Positions 45,218 to 56,561 of a stretch of 64,000 nucleotides of DNA are shown piece after piece; the first letter of the stretch is position 1; each line of letters starts with the position of its first letter. Under the pieces are notes generated by a model. The model was not told the DNA's origin, ran no database searches, and saw nothing but the letters and a program-made list of their open reading frames with translations. The DNA comes from Nageia nagi (taxonomy: Eukaryota; Pinophyta): NCBI GenBank assembly GCA_050084985.1, contig JBITNC010000001.1:162936001-163000000 (forward strand). Direction: 5' to 3'. Made by a program: the position numbers and the translations under genes.

Positions 45218-45520
45218 CAATCTTGAGCTCGCCGATGAGCTGAACCCCTTTTTCTTCTGCTATATTCGCTGAGTCTGCATTCAATTAGTACCTTCTCGTT
45301 CCGGCAATTCCACTTCTGCAAGATGTGCCTATTTTCGCTTATTCGGGGGTGGCCTCAAATAATGATATACGGTCTAAGTTCTTATATGGAAAGGGCCATC
45401 GGATTTACCAAATTTTAGGTAAACTTATTGTTACATTAAAGTTCAATTTTGCATCAAAATTCAAGTAAGAATAGAGAAAATTGTATGAACTAATTCATAA
45501 TGTGCAAGAATAATCTTTTG
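45218..45520. other. Short intergenic stretch next to the duplicate
   Basis: 45230-45350 is GC-richer than its surroundings and does not match the TIR locus. The later part ('attcaagtaagaatagagaa') recurs at about 46520 in the Helitron tail repeats. Confidence 0.4.
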
Positions 45521-45524
45521 ATTA

Positions 45525-46330
45525 GGTGGACTCGGGTGTTCACCTCCTCTTACAACCTTTACTTACTTTAGTAGGTCTTGTTACATTTCGACAAGTATTC
45601 TTGAAATTTTTAAATTGCTTGTGGACTTACTACCCGTCGATTTCCTCCAAAAAGTCTAACGTAATTACTGAAAATTGCACTTGCTCCCATGCATGCGTAT
45701 CTGTGGAATGTGAAGGTAGGATGTATTTGTATACTAGATAGTCCATGAACTCTTGAAATAGCTTTAAAAGTAAGCCCTTGTCGGGCAGTTTTGCCAATAT
45801 CAATTGTTACCATTTCAAGTGTAAGCCCTTGTGATTTGTGTATTGTCAAGGCCCATACTATTTTTAGTGGAATTTATCATCATTGAGCATGGCTTAGTGG
45901 GCATATAGGAATATATTTTGGATTATTTTGATCCCAAAATGGTCCAATATAATTATGGAATTGAACAATAACAAATAATGGAATTTGCAAAAGGTTGTAG
46001 GGTTGAGTAGGTGAGGAGACCCAAGCAACAGGCTTGGCATTGACGATTGTATCACAATGACACTTTGACAAAGTCCCAAGGGTCATACACCCTTGATTAG
46101 GTGGACTTGAGTGTTCACCTCCTCTTACAGCCTTTACTTACTCTAACAAGTCTTGTTACACCTGGGTGGGTATTGTTGAAACTTTTAGATTGCTTATGGA
46201 CTTACTACCTGCCAATTTCCTCCAAAAAGTTTGATGTCATTACTCAAAATTGGTGGGATCTGTTGAAGCGTATCTGGATTACCAACTAATAAAGTTCTCT
46301 AATGCCCATCGATCGTCACCAAAAAGTGTG
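45525..46330 (-). pseudogene. Helitron helicase C-terminal remnant, copy A
   Basis: On minus, MTLGTLSKCHCDTIVNAKPV and SPTQPYNLLQIPLFVIVQFHNYIGPFWDQNNPKYIPI match the Pif1/Helitron phrase 'PIAVLVQFDNYIGPSF...VPI'. Then come MTIHKSQGLTLEMVTIDIGK and GLTFKAISRVHGLS, the SF1 helicase motifs (usual AMTIHKSQG and GLTFVALSRVR). The reading ends near 45612. 46101-46250 repeats the 45526-45660 sequence, so the gene end was duplicated in place. Confidence 0.85.
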
Positions 46331-46379
46331 ATGTCACCATTGGAATTCTACGAATTCAATTTACATTGACTCTTATAAC

Positions 46380-47515
46380 ACTACTTGCTACATGGCTTTA
46401 ACCAAATGCAATGGGTACGCCGCTTTCTAGGCAAAAATATTAATAATAAATCATAGTAAATTTGACATATTACCAATTTTAAGTAGACTTATTCTTGTAT
46501 TAAATTTAAATTTTGCATCAAAATTCAAGTAAGAATAGAGAAAATTGCATGAACTAATTCATAATGTGCAAGAATAATCCCTTGATTAGGTGGACCCAAG
46601 TGTTCACCTCCTCTTACATCATTTACTTACTCTGGCAGGTCTTGTTACACCTTGACAGGTTTTGCTGAAACTTTTAGACTACTTACATCGATTTCCTCCA
46701 AAACATCTAATGTCATTACTCAAAACTAGCGAGGTCTGTTGAATATAGAGTTATGAACATCTCCCATCATGAAGCCTATTTGGACCACTTGTTGATGAAG
46801 TTGTCTAATGCTTGTTGATCCTCACCAAAAAGTGTGATGTCACCACTAGAATTATGTGGGTTCAATTTTCTAATTTTCATATAATGGACTCTTATCGACA
46901 TATGACTTATAAACATCACCCAGAATGACTCATATGACTTTATACAAACAACACTTGTATTATAACAAAATGGTGATTTTGAATGAGTTTCCACTGACTA
47001 AGACCCGATAATATGAACATAACTCAAAAATGCCTTAGCCAATTTTCCTAGAATGGACTCTTCTTAGCATATGATTTATAAAAATCACCCGAACATGGCT
47101 CATATGAATTTGTACAAACAACTCCACCTTACAACATGGTAGTTTTGAATGACTTTCCATTGACTAAGACCCAACAATATGAACACAACCCAAAAATACC
47201 TTAAACAATAGCAAGCCTTGACTAAGAATAAGATTTGAAATACATCAATATTGAACATGATAAGTATAAGCATGATATGTAATATTGATTTTTTTTTTTT
47301 GTCATTACATTGATTAAAAGAAATGGTATCATATATCAACACGAGCTAAAAACATTTGTTTGAAAAGTGTAAAAGTATATTAAGTTATATATATACATAA
47401 TAAGTTATTTAAACATTTATTTTTGAAAAGCAAAAATATATAATAATATTATTTGAAAAGGCAATATTTATTTCATGTATTAACATTTGATAATGACATT
47501 AAGCATTTTTCCCCT
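46380..47515 (-). pseudogene. Duplicated helicase-internal segments and spacer
   Basis: A minus frame at 46994-46776 reads NPHNSSGDITLFGEDQQALD and NFINKWSK, shared with the inverted copy at about 55760 and probably Helitron ORF sequence. A unit of about 170 bp around 'cttagtcagtggaaa' repeats at about 46830-47020 and 47030-47200. 47210-47515 is AT-rich with no gene. Confidence 0.6.
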
Positions 47516-47519
47516 TTTT

Positions 47520-47880
47520 TACAACAAGTAACATTTACACTTGCTCCCATGTGTGCGTATCTATGGAATATGAAAGTAAGATGTATTCATAGACAAGATA
47601 GTCCATGAACTCTTGAAATAGCTGTAAAAGTAAGCCCTTATCAGTTAGTGTTATCGATATCAATTATTGCACTTTCAAGTGTAAACCCTTGTGATTTGTG
47701 TATTATCAATACCCATGCCATTCTCAATGGAATTTATCATCATCAACCATGGATCAATGGCCATAGAGGAACATATTTTGGGTTATTTTGATCCCAAAAT
47801 GGTCCAATATAATTTTGGAATTGAACAACAATAAATAATGGAATTTGTGGTGGCCTTTCATTTTCCCTATAAATAATTGA
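47520..47880 (-). pseudogene. Helitron helicase C-terminal remnant, copy B
   Basis: It aligns with 45680-46000 (copy A). On minus it reads IPKLYWTILGSK, MGIDNTQITRVYT and GLTFTAISRVHGLS in broken frames. It is contiguous with the rest of the helicase at 47970 upward, so copy B may be the original position. Confidence 0.8.
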
Positions 47881-47970
47881 TTTAACTTGTCCAAGTGCAC
47901 CATTGACAAGTCATGTTTCTACCCATAAATTTGAACACAGCATAACCTTTTGGTCAATGCAAAAGAATAA

Positions 47971-48780
47971 TTATGATTGAAATTTCTCATTATCTAGATC
48001 TAAAAATGTTAGGCCTTGTTGTTGTTCTGCAATGGAAATGGTTACAGGTTTTTGTAACAATAACAACATATGTTTGTTATGTAGTGAAACTATTTCATTT
48101 TTTGCATAAAGATGCATGGAGGAGAAGAAAGTGGAATGCTCGAGGTTGGATTCTGTACATGATATCAAAGTTTACCAATCTGCAACTATACATTTTGTAT
48201 TTTACAAATTTGATAAAAGGTCACGAAATTGAATTTGGATAGGATCGTTACCACTTTAACGAAAAATTATCATCAATGTTATGACGGTTGTGAAGCTATG
48301 TCATAATGTCCCTCCATAAGAAGTTTAAGCATACATTGGGATATCTTTCATTGGTGGTAATTATGCCAAGTCACCGAAGAGGATGATATATTGCCCACCA
48401 AATGGTATTTGATTATTTGCAAGGAAGGCTTTTCACAATCTCTGGTCAATTCCTTCCATCATTTTTGGACCAATGAAACTCATTTCATTGATAATAATGT
48501 ATCAAATGAAATTAATCTTTTCCTAAAAGTTTACAAGTGATTACCCTCGTAGGGCATTTATTTCTCTAATGGGTATTCGAAGTACAAAATGAATAGTTGA
48601 AGCTACTATGTTGAATGTTCCAACACCTATTGGTGTAAGAAGTAGCAATGGTGATTGATCATTTGGAGCTGATGTTTGGAGCATAGATTTGATGCTTTTA
48701 ATTAGGTTTGACTTACTTGTTCCTATAGTTCCTTGTACAATCATCCTTAGAGGTTCTTCATAACAATTAGTATATAGATA
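47971..48780 (-). pseudogene. Helitron Pif1-type helicase core remnant
   Basis: SF1B helicase motifs appear in order on minus. Walker A: LRMIVQGTIGTSKSNLI (usual GTAGTGKS; at 48709-48732 the invariant Gly before Lys is Ser). TPIGVGTFNIVASTIH corresponds to the usual PTGVAAFNI.G.TIH. MSFIGPKMMEGIDQRL follows. Walker B/motif III is GGQYIILFGDLA-stop-LPP (48330-48380). FRDLLSNLQN and MHLYAKNEIVSLHNKHML (usual LY.T...V..HN...L) come near 48110. Stops and shifts separate the pieces, so it is inactive. Confidence 0.9.
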
Positions 48781-49400
48781 TGAATGTATTATATCAAATG
48801 CTTTTTTCTATTCAAGTGACATGCTATGATAAGAATTGTGAACGAGATTGGGTGGTAGATGAAATTTTTTTATTGTACTCTATGAAAGTGAATGTCATAA
48901 TTTGTTGTTGTGGAGTGAAATGAGTAGCTCCCCAGTTGTGGTTAATGTCCATGTGACGTTGTCCAAGCATGTCTATCTCATTTATCTACAAAGGATTCCT
49001 TGGATGTATAGATGATAAGGCTTGCCATTCACTTTAAATGCTTTGTTGTAAGTTGATTTCTTCATCTAAGGATGTGCTTTCTTCAATTTCTTTCATTGTT
49101 GTTCTATATACATGCTATGCATTATAGCTATTTTTAAAAGCTTCCCATTATTCCATAAGTTGGTTTGTTGTATCTACAATATCATCTTTAATGTGAAAAA
49201 AAGATCGATATAGGAGTAGCTTAGTTTGACAAAATTCTAGAAAATAAATATCATCTTTTTAGGGATGCTTGTGAATCTTGAAGAGACTCAAACAATTGCT
49301 TCTATAGTAACTAGTATGTTTTTTCCATCTATTTTTTTCCTAGATTCTTTAAATGTCCATTTTTGAGCTACTTCAATGAGGGACATATTTTCCATATTCT
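48781..49400 (-). pseudogene. Rep-to-helicase linker region of the Helitron
   Basis: On minus, short phrases such as NEIDMLGQRHMDINHNWGA and TFTFIEYNKK lie between the Rep part and Walker A, in several frames with stops. It is continuous with its neighbours on both sides. Confidence 0.55.
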
Positions 49401-49404
49401 CTAT

Positions 49405-49750
49405 TCATTGCATGTAAGTATTTATCAAGGTTATTTTCATTGTTATGGATGGGATTGATATTGGAAGATGTTGATAGTGTTTGTGGTTTACATTTAAAGT
49501 AACAAATGACTTGCTACATAGGGATAGTGTTAGTTTTAACAAAAGGTGGCTAGCTTCTTGTACTAAAATATCACAAATGATAAGGTTATCAATAAGCATT
49601 TTACAAAAAGCAACTGTTGTTGGTCTATCTACATCATAGTTTGATGAAATACATGAAAGCATTGCATGGTATGGTTTGGATTTAGTTTCATATTTGGCTG
49701 CATATTTTGCAATGTATTTGAGAATATAAATGATTGAAAGAGCGAGGTTA
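49405..49750 (-). pseudogene. Helitron Rep C-terminal part with catalytic tyrosine motif
   Basis: On minus, YILKYIAKYAAKYETK (49681-49740) matches the Helitron Rep motif Y..KY..K holding the catalytic tyrosine. The frame stays open through DVDRPTTVAFCKMLIDNL, CDILVQEASHLLLKLTLSLC (usual DISAQE..HLLL..PL..CSR) and KSFVTLNVNHKH to 49405. This was the relaxase domain that nicks and joins single-stranded DNA. Confidence 0.88.
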
Positions 49751-50260
49751 CAACCTATGTTGGCTCTTTAGATAGATAGAATAACTGGGCTATGAATATT
49801 CAGATGACCATCATTATGAGCAAGCATGTATTTAGGTTGGCCTTTATCATCAAGTGCAAGACTTGAAATATCTTGCAAGGGCTAAGGGGCTTTATATCAA
49901 CATTCAAAAGTTGATCCTTTCTTATGTAGGCAAGTTTGTAAGGTGCATTTTGTATGGCGTTGGACACAATTGGCTAATTCATTATAGTCATTGAAAGGGT
50001 TGCTTGACATAATGGATGTTGTATCCAATAGACAAGGGTTGTCAATAGCATGTGTAGGAAATGTTGAATTTTGTGGTCAAGGGGGATGGTGGTTCCAAGA
50101 AGACACATATTTATCCAAATAGTTAATTGTATTTTGGACTAATTGAAAGTTATTTCATTCCAATTTTGTAATGTTAGATGTGTTTTTCAACCAGAGGAAT
50201 CCATGTATATGAGTGGATCCTCTATGTTTCCATTCATACTTGATAATATTAATAATTAGC
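49751..50260 (-). pseudogene. Helitron Rep domain with HUH motif
   Basis: On minus, EWKHRGSTHIHGFLWLKNT (50240-50180) contains HIH, the HUH metal-binding motif, at 50203-50211 (usual RG.PHIHGLLWL). Downstream are TINYLDKYVSSWN, CVQRHTKCTLQTCLHKKG (the usual HTKC...CL.KK) and ANIGCNLALS, leading into the tyrosine motif. The Rep domain is the defining enzyme of Helitrons. The frame is broken by at least three stops. Confidence 0.9.
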
Positions 50261-51640
50261 CAAGAAAAAGGAGAAATTTAATGAGAATTTAAATATATGA
50301 TAAATATATACCTATACCAATAGTCTTATGCATCAAGGAGCTTTTTTAGTACTTCTTCACAAAATGTTGTAATCAATAGTGCATATATAACGCAGCAAGG
50401 TGTGGATTCTAAATGATATTTTTTATCCTCCATTTGAAATTTGATTGAATATTTATTAGTGTTGAAGTTGGCATGATATTGTGTAGGTATTCCCATTTTG
50501 TATTTGATGCATTGAGGGTGAAAAATAGCATAGGGCATCCGATCTAAATGATCATGTCGATTTGATAACTCTACTCTATGAAGGTTCCAAAATGGCTTTT
50601 TACCTTAAATAGTTGAACCAAAACATATCAAGTGGTTAGCAATTTTATCATCAGGTACATCATTCAATTTTTATTGAATATCATGAATTATTGTTGGTAG
50701 ATTATTTATAGATAGCTAAAAGTAAATTATTATTTATTAAATAATTTATTTATAGCATCAATGATATTTATTGTAAAAAGGGGGTAAAAATATACCCAAG
50801 GTAATGTAATAGAACATTGCACAATGTAAAAGGTTTCAAATATCAAGAAAGACACCTCAAACCATGTAATTTACAATGATATTAAGAATTAAAGAAGACC
50901 AGGATATTGTTGTAAAGATACATCAAAGATGCAAGAGACATGATGCGAGGATATCAAAAATACCAATAGAGACTTCAACAAATGCAAGATTGGTCTATCC
51001 TACCTACAATAATATTTTGTAACACCATATTTGCATAGATCTGTTAAATCCTTCATGTGACTTTCGTATATCTTTTATTCCATTCATCAATCTACTTAAT
51101 CTACGTAGCCAACAATATGGTATTTTTAGTTCATTAGCATTAAGAATGTCATGTGATGGTTGATGCATGGTCTCTATTATTTCATGTTTATGTGACTGCT
51201 ATGAAGGTACATTATTTATCATTATTCATTTGATGCCATATTTCTCATATATGCTTCAATAATATATTGTAGATAAATAGTGCATCAATTTGCTATTTAT
51301 GCATTATTTGAGGTCTACATTATCATTGATATTTGTTTTAGCGAAAACAAATATTGTTGATTAAATTCAATGTTGCATCAACATATTGATAATGAAATAT
51401 TAGAATCTTGGGTGTTGGCCAAATCTATTATCATGATACTTTAGTAGGTACAAAGCATAATAACTTCTTTCAAGGGTTGTTATTTGAATGATGCTTTACC
51501 TTTTGGAAATAGAATAGGAAATGTCATTTTAAATAATCCTTATGTGTTTTACTCATTTATGGGTGATATAGTAATGTAAAGCCATTTAATAGTAGGTGTT
51601 GGGCATCCTTCTTCTAATTGCAAAAAGAACGTAATTCTTC
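50261..51640 (-). pseudogene. Central Helitron region, partly readable
   Basis: MPYAIFHPQCIKYKMGIPTQ (50538-50326) shows no known motif. Near 51400-51560 on minus, GLFKMTFPILFPKGKASFKQ-like sequence matches the 'FPTLFP.G.GD' phrase before the Rep domain. 50690-51000 is unassigned; it is AT-rich and may be intron or inserted DNA. Confidence 0.5.
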
Positions 51641-52720
51641 TACCTCTCATCATGCTGGTGGAAGGTTTGCCACAAAAGAACTTGTGTTGTGGATGTTATT
51701 TTTTAATGAATCATCATCTTCAACATTTGTTTCCATGGAATTTATTCCAAAAGTATTATGCATTTATAGTTGTTGTATATAGAAGATTCGAAATATCTTT
51801 AGATGTTTCTAGTAACTCAGATAATGCATCTTCATCTAACTATACTTCTTTGTAGTATGGATCAAATTTAAATTTGAATTTCAATTCCTCATGCATGTTA
51901 CTTCTACAAATGTAGAAATTATATTCTTAATTTTTGATATTTTTTTGTTCACTATTAATATGTCTAATCCATTTAGAGTTTTGGGTAGATGAGTTGCAAT
52001 TATAGAAATATCCTAAGGAAAACAAATAGTGTGACCACTATATTGTAGTTGGCATCCTCTATCATATGTAACCTGAAGTACATAACTGATTCTTTCTATC
52101 ATCATCTCCTTAATTTGAGTTAATTTTTGCAAACATAGAGGTTTTTTACCGAGGTCTATGTTGTTCCATTTTGAGAAGCGGTTACCATTCTTTTTTGATG
52201 TACATCTATAACAACTACATTTTCCATCTATTTATCTTATTTTTATTCTTGCATATCATTCCTTGCATATATAATAAGTAGCCATATTTGAAAGCTTGTT
52301 CAATTTGGATCAAAATTTATTTCTACCAATGTCATATTCTAGAGTGAAAGGTGGAGGTGACTATATTGGTGGAAGCATTGGAGGTGCATGTATTAATATG
52401 GATGTGCATGATGTTATAAAATTATCGATGATTGAAAATAGTGGAGGGGAGTTGATATGGGAAAGTAATTAAGGTGAAATTATTGATGTGGGTGTGGATG
52501 TTGATGTTGCATCAAAAAATATTTATTGATTTTGTTGTCTTCTTGCTTTGAGATTATCTACTCTAGCTTGCTCACATCTATGCCTCATTTCATTTTTATG
52601 AGCTCTTCTTGCTTGGATGATGTGATTTTGTTATTCCCTGGAAAGGTATTTTATATATCAATGAATAATTAATTCATCAAGTTATGTTATGTTGATTTTC
52701 AAGAGCCATTCAATAGTAAT
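51641..52720 (-). pseudogene. N-terminal region of the Helitron Rep-helicase
   Basis: On minus the reading starts with a basic stretch (RRAHKNEMRHRCEQARVDNL near 52610), typical of the N-terminus of these proteins. Next come CYRCTSKKNGNRFSKWNNID and LTQIKEMMIERIS (usual C.RC...K....S..N.MDPG..P..L..LT.IEEMLI.R), then QLQYSGHTICFP-stop-DI (usual GH.INFPQD), LPKTLNGLDILIV and a weak segment to about 51640. Several frame breaks. The Cys pairs suggest a zinc finger. Confidence 0.85.
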
Positions 52721-53040
52721 GAACATAACATTTTCTATTGTATTTTTTTTATGTTATCATGTTTATGTATGTAACAAGCAAGTAGTGAACAACTAATTTA
52801 TCACATATAACATATTAAAGGCAGTGGTAGAATATGGTATCATTATCATAATTGAGATAAAGTGCAAAGATTTTTTCTATTGAGAAATGCATGAAATATG
52901 CTCAAATCATACGTGGTTCTAAATTCAAAATAAAAAAAAGATTGAAAAGTAAAATTTAATTATCATCGTAACACATAACGTTATGCTTAAATAAATAATG
53001 ACATGTACAAAACTAATTTGAGATATATTTGAAATGTATT
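52721..53040. other. Spacer between RPA and Rep-helicase genes
   Basis: AT-rich with no gene seen. Probable promoter and 5' UTR of Rep-helicase if that gene was transcribed separately. Confidence 0.4.
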
Positions 53041-53046
53041 TCTCAT

Positions 53047-53580
53047 GTAGCTAGATGACTTTACAAAATAGGAATTCAATGTATCATTGAATTATGTAAC
53101 TTATACATGTTGATAAAAGAAGCAACTTTATGTACATTTAATGCATGTAATAATAATGCTTTCTGCTAGTTTGCCATGATATTGATCCACCTTGATGGAC
53201 AAATGAAAAAGAAACTAATAGTTGGTAATTTTCTCCAAGATGTGTTGTGCACCATTTGATTTTGCTAATAAAAGTTGAAAAGTTTCAGCATTGATAGCCA
53301 ACAACGTTGTTGCTAGATGACTTTACAAAATTGGTATTCAATGTATTGTTGAATTATGTAACTTATACATGTTGATAAAAGAAGCAACTTTATATATTAT
53401 TAATGCCTGTAATAATAATGCTTTCTACTAGCTTGTCATGATATTGATCCACCTTGATAGACAAATGAAGAAGAAATTGACAGTTTACTATTTTCTGCAA
53501 GATGTATTGTGTACCATTTGATTTTGCTAATAAAATTTAAAATGTTTCAGCATTGAAACCCAACAAGGTTGTTGTTGCTC
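53047..53580. repeat. ~263-bp direct repeat within the RPA remnant
   Basis: 53047-53309 and 53310-53580 align along their length (both contain 'tgaattatgtaacttatacatg', 'aataataatgctttct' and 'ttgattttgctaataaaa'). The duplicated segment covers part of the RPA DBD-C exon. Confidence 0.88.
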
Positions 53581-53730
53581 CTTCAAATGTTGTAACCTTA
53601 ATAAGTTCACTTGTATGATCCTACAAATCCATATTTAGTTTGTAGCTAAAGTCACATTTGAAAATTTCTATAGGACATTTGGGACACTGATACATATTGG
53701 TGGTTTTTATGAAATTTGTTTTTTACATTT
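53150..53730 (-). pseudogene. RPA70-like DBD-C remnant
   Basis: On minus, the reading HYQCPKCPIEIFKCDF gives the first CxxC pair of the zinc ribbon. After a stop comes HTSELIKVTTFEGATTTLLG and FNAETF (usual D.TG...VT.F...AE.LLG), then NGTQYILQKIVNCQFLLHLSIK (the region after the OB-fold). This is the DBD-C of replication protein A large subunit. Plant Helitrons are known to carry RPA-like genes. Part of it is duplicated. Confidence 0.82.
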
Positions 53731-53779
53731 TTTGTTTTCATTTAACTAAGGGAAATATAAGTAGTAAAAATCATCTAGA

Positions 53780-54720
53780 TGGAGTTTTTTAATAGTGGCT
53801 TTGATGCAAACATTGGCTTTGTCAAGAGAAATTATTTAAAAAATAGTGGCAATGGTAATTGGATTTGTAAATGCCATTGGGGAAAAAAATTTATTGACAC
53901 AACAAGAAGGGGTTGGTCATTTCCCATACTAGAGTTCCGTACTTGTATTGCAATAGCTTCTGGAAGATTTGGATTTATGAGGATGATGATTGAAAATATT
54001 ATTTCTATAGATTTTGCACACTAGGTATTGACATGTCTAGATTTGATTAGAAGGATTGTGCAATCTAGTTTTAGAGGTATTTCTAAGATTTGTTTTACTT
54101 GGGTTTCACAATGAAGGCCCTAGAATGTAACATCACTAGTAAAACCAAAAGTATCCATAACTATAGTTGTACATTTTTTACTTTTGTGCCATATTTTTTA
54201 CAAATAGTTGATGCAATAGTAATTGTTATAAGATTACCAATAACATCCATTATGAAAGGATTCGATAAAGAGCATACTGAATCTATATTTTTGATATGGT
54301 AGGTGTATGTTGGTATCATACTTTTAAAATAGCTGGATGGGTACTATTGATGAGATTTGTAACACTATTTCAAAATGATTTATTGAAGTATTATACCTTG
54401 GGTTGTCTAATTTAACTTGACTATTGCAAATAATATAAATATTATTTAAATTTACAATATGATAGAATTGGCAAACAAGTTGATTGAAGCAGGTGATATG
54501 TATCTCATACCCTTCTTTGTATCAATGAAGTTGAACCTAAATAGTTTATCATGACCTATGGTATTATGATATTCATGAATTAATTATTTTTCCATTACTC
54601 TTCCTTCAATTGACCATTCCCTCATAACTAGGGCCAATGTCTTAATGGAATCTAGTGCTAAAGGTGTTGTATTATGTTATTAATTGCATATGTTGTCCTC
54701 TTGTGTTGAAGCATATGAAG
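53780..54720 (-). pseudogene. RPA70-like DBD-A and DBD-B remnant
   Basis: DBD-A (about 54630-54390 on minus): REWSIEGRVMEK (usual W.I.ARVT.K), LFRFNFIDTKKGMRY, then QVKLDNPRYNTSINHFEIVL (usual K.ANK.Y....NDYE). DBD-B (about 54270-54050): NGCYW-like then ITIASTICKKYGTKVKNVQL (usual DVIGV..SV.P...I.RK.GTE..KR.L.L). INPNLPEAIAIQVRNS at about 53950 matches 'INPD.PEA..L..W'. The frames shift and stops abound. Together with the flanking parts this outlines a whole RPA70 gene. Confidence 0.78.
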
Positions 54721-54954
54721 ATTGAGAAGATCCCAAGTAGTCATGGGAGCCACTTGATGGAAGAGAACATGTAGCTTGCAAGAGAGGTATTAGAGTTCTA
54801 ATAAGTGAGACATTGTTTGAAACTATATTTAATCAAGAAATTACAATATCTTTACAAATAAATAACATGTATGAATGAATCCAAAATTGTACATGAAAAA
54901 TGACAATTTGAAGAAGTAGTATATTTTTTTGAACATGCGTATAGTTATTAAATA

Positions 54955-55170
54955 TATTTGAAGTGTATTGTTGTAGGAAAAATAATACTTCCTTTGTCTA
55001 AAGCTTTTTCTAAAATAAGATCATTGTATTGCTTTGGGAGCAAGCCTAGGTGACTATGTGAACCATCAGATAGTTGTAGTTGATGCCTAACATTTGTAGA
55101 AGATTATTGGTTGATCATTTCTATAGATGTTACTTGTAAAGAGGGTTGAAGACTATTCATGCTTACAAGT
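54955..55170 (-). pseudogene. RPA70N-like N-terminal remnant
   Basis: A minus frame from MNSLQPSLQVTSIEMINQ-stop continues HQLQLSDGSHSHLGLLPKQY (usual YR..LSDG.....AML..Q.N) and ALDKGSIIF (usual L..GSVV). This matches the N-terminal OB-fold of the RPA large subunit and is the 5' end of the Helitron-linked RPA gene. Confidence 0.75.
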
Positions 55171-55359
55171 ATACTTCAAATGGTATCTATAGTTAAATCA
55201 ACCATTGGTTACCTTAAATAAGGTAGAACATATAGATATGTACACTATAATTGAATATAATAATTAGATATATATTTTTTTGTTTGCTTACTTTAAATAA
55301 GAAGTATACTATACTATTATTATTTTGGAGTCACCTGCAAGGATAAATCTAGCCAAGCA

Positions 55360-56085
55360 AGTGGGAGTGGTCATTAAGGGCTTGGTATTGCTTAAGGAAT
55401 TTCTAGTTGTGTTCATATTGTTAGATCTTAGTCAGTGGAAAGTCATTCAAAAATGCCATTTTGTTATAATACAAGTGTTGTTTGTACAAATTCATATGAC
55501 TCATTTCTAGGTAAAGTTTATAAGTCATTTGTCAAGAAGAATCCATTTTGTGAAAATTGGCTATCATTTCTAGGAAGTATTGTATAGAGTTTGTGTATTT
55601 TTCTAAGTCAAGTTCGGGCAATATCATGAGTCAAATTACTTATGTTTTGGTCTAGCATAGTCTAGGTATTATTTTAAGGCTTTGTATATACATGTTGGTT
55701 CTTGATTAAAGTCATGTAGTGGGAAGTGTTATAAGATTCAATGTAAATTAAACCCATAGAATTCTAGTGGTAACATCACACTTTTTGGTGAGGATCAATG
55801 GGCATTATATGGCTTTATCAGTGGATAGTCCAAATAGGATAGTCTAAATGTTTTGGGGAAATTAGCAGATAGCAAGTCCAAAAGTAGTCTAAAAGTTTCA
55901 ATAATACCCATCAAGGTGTAACAAGACCTGTAAAAGTAAGTAAAGGTTGTAAGAGGAGGTGAACATCATGGTCCACATAATCAAGTTTGTATGACCCTCA
56001 AGACTCTGTCAATGTATCACTATGATACCGTCATCAATGCCAAGCCCATTGCATAGCTCTCATCACCTACTCAACCTTTGAGCTT
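55360..56085 (+). pseudogene. Inverted copy of Helitron helicase tail segments
   Basis: On plus, 55395-55570 matches the reverse of about 46830-47200. 55745-55985 matches the reverse of about 46100-46870 with deletions ('cacactttttggtgaggatc', 'aaggtgtaacaagacctg' and 'gtaagaggaggtgaacatc' are shared). 55990-56085 encodes VMTLKTLSMYHYDTVINAKPIA, equivalent to copy A at 46086-45990. The coding content is a helicase tail read in the opposite direction to the main gene. Confidence 0.85.
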
Positions 56086-56089
56086 TTTA

Positions 56090-56555
56090 TCCTTTGTAGC
56101 CACTTCTTGAACCACTTGCATCCTCTTTGCTGCATATACTTCTATTCAATGAAGACTCCCCTTTGAAGATATCATGGATTCCTCTTCAAATCCTCTTCTC
56201 ATGTTGTAGCTTTGTAGCCTTTGCACTTTGCAGCTAATGCTACACCACTTTATTGTTAGACCAATAGGATTCATTCTAAATGCAATGAAGAAATACCCAA
56301 TGGTAAGCATTGATGAGTTGTAATTATAGCTACTTGAGTATTGTTAAAAACCAATATCGTTTGTTAATTCTATATGGTCAAGTAAGAATTCACCAATTCT
56401 TTTGTTGGAAAGGTAACCTAATCTTTCTTTTGTAATAGAGAAGGTAATTCCTTTAATCCTTGTATGTCATCTATAACATTATCCTCTGGCTGAACCTAAA
56501 AAACTTCATTGAAATTCAATTTTTGACCAAAATAAGCATATTCATTAAGAATATA
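56090..56555. other. Intergenic, no recognised gene
   Basis: Neither strand gives a motif. 56100-56220 is somewhat C/T-rich and may be an old leader or UTR. Confidence 0.4.
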
Positions 56556-56561
56556 ACTCAC

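Larger units (their letters stand above)
45525..56090 (-). mobile_element. Remains of a large Helitron (RPA + Rep-helicase)
   Basis: Helitrons are rolling-circle DNA transposons. On minus an RPA70-like gene (about 55170-53100) precedes a Rep-helicase gene (about 52720-45610) with readable zinc-finger-like, HUH, tyrosine and Pif1-type helicase motifs. Every frame is broken by stops. Copies of the helicase tail occur at 45525-46330, 46580-47210 and 47520-47880. An inverted copy lies at 55360-56085, which may mark a second insertion or rearrangement. The true ends (5' TC, 3' hairpin plus CTRR) were not identified, so the boundaries are approximate. Confidence 0.75.
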
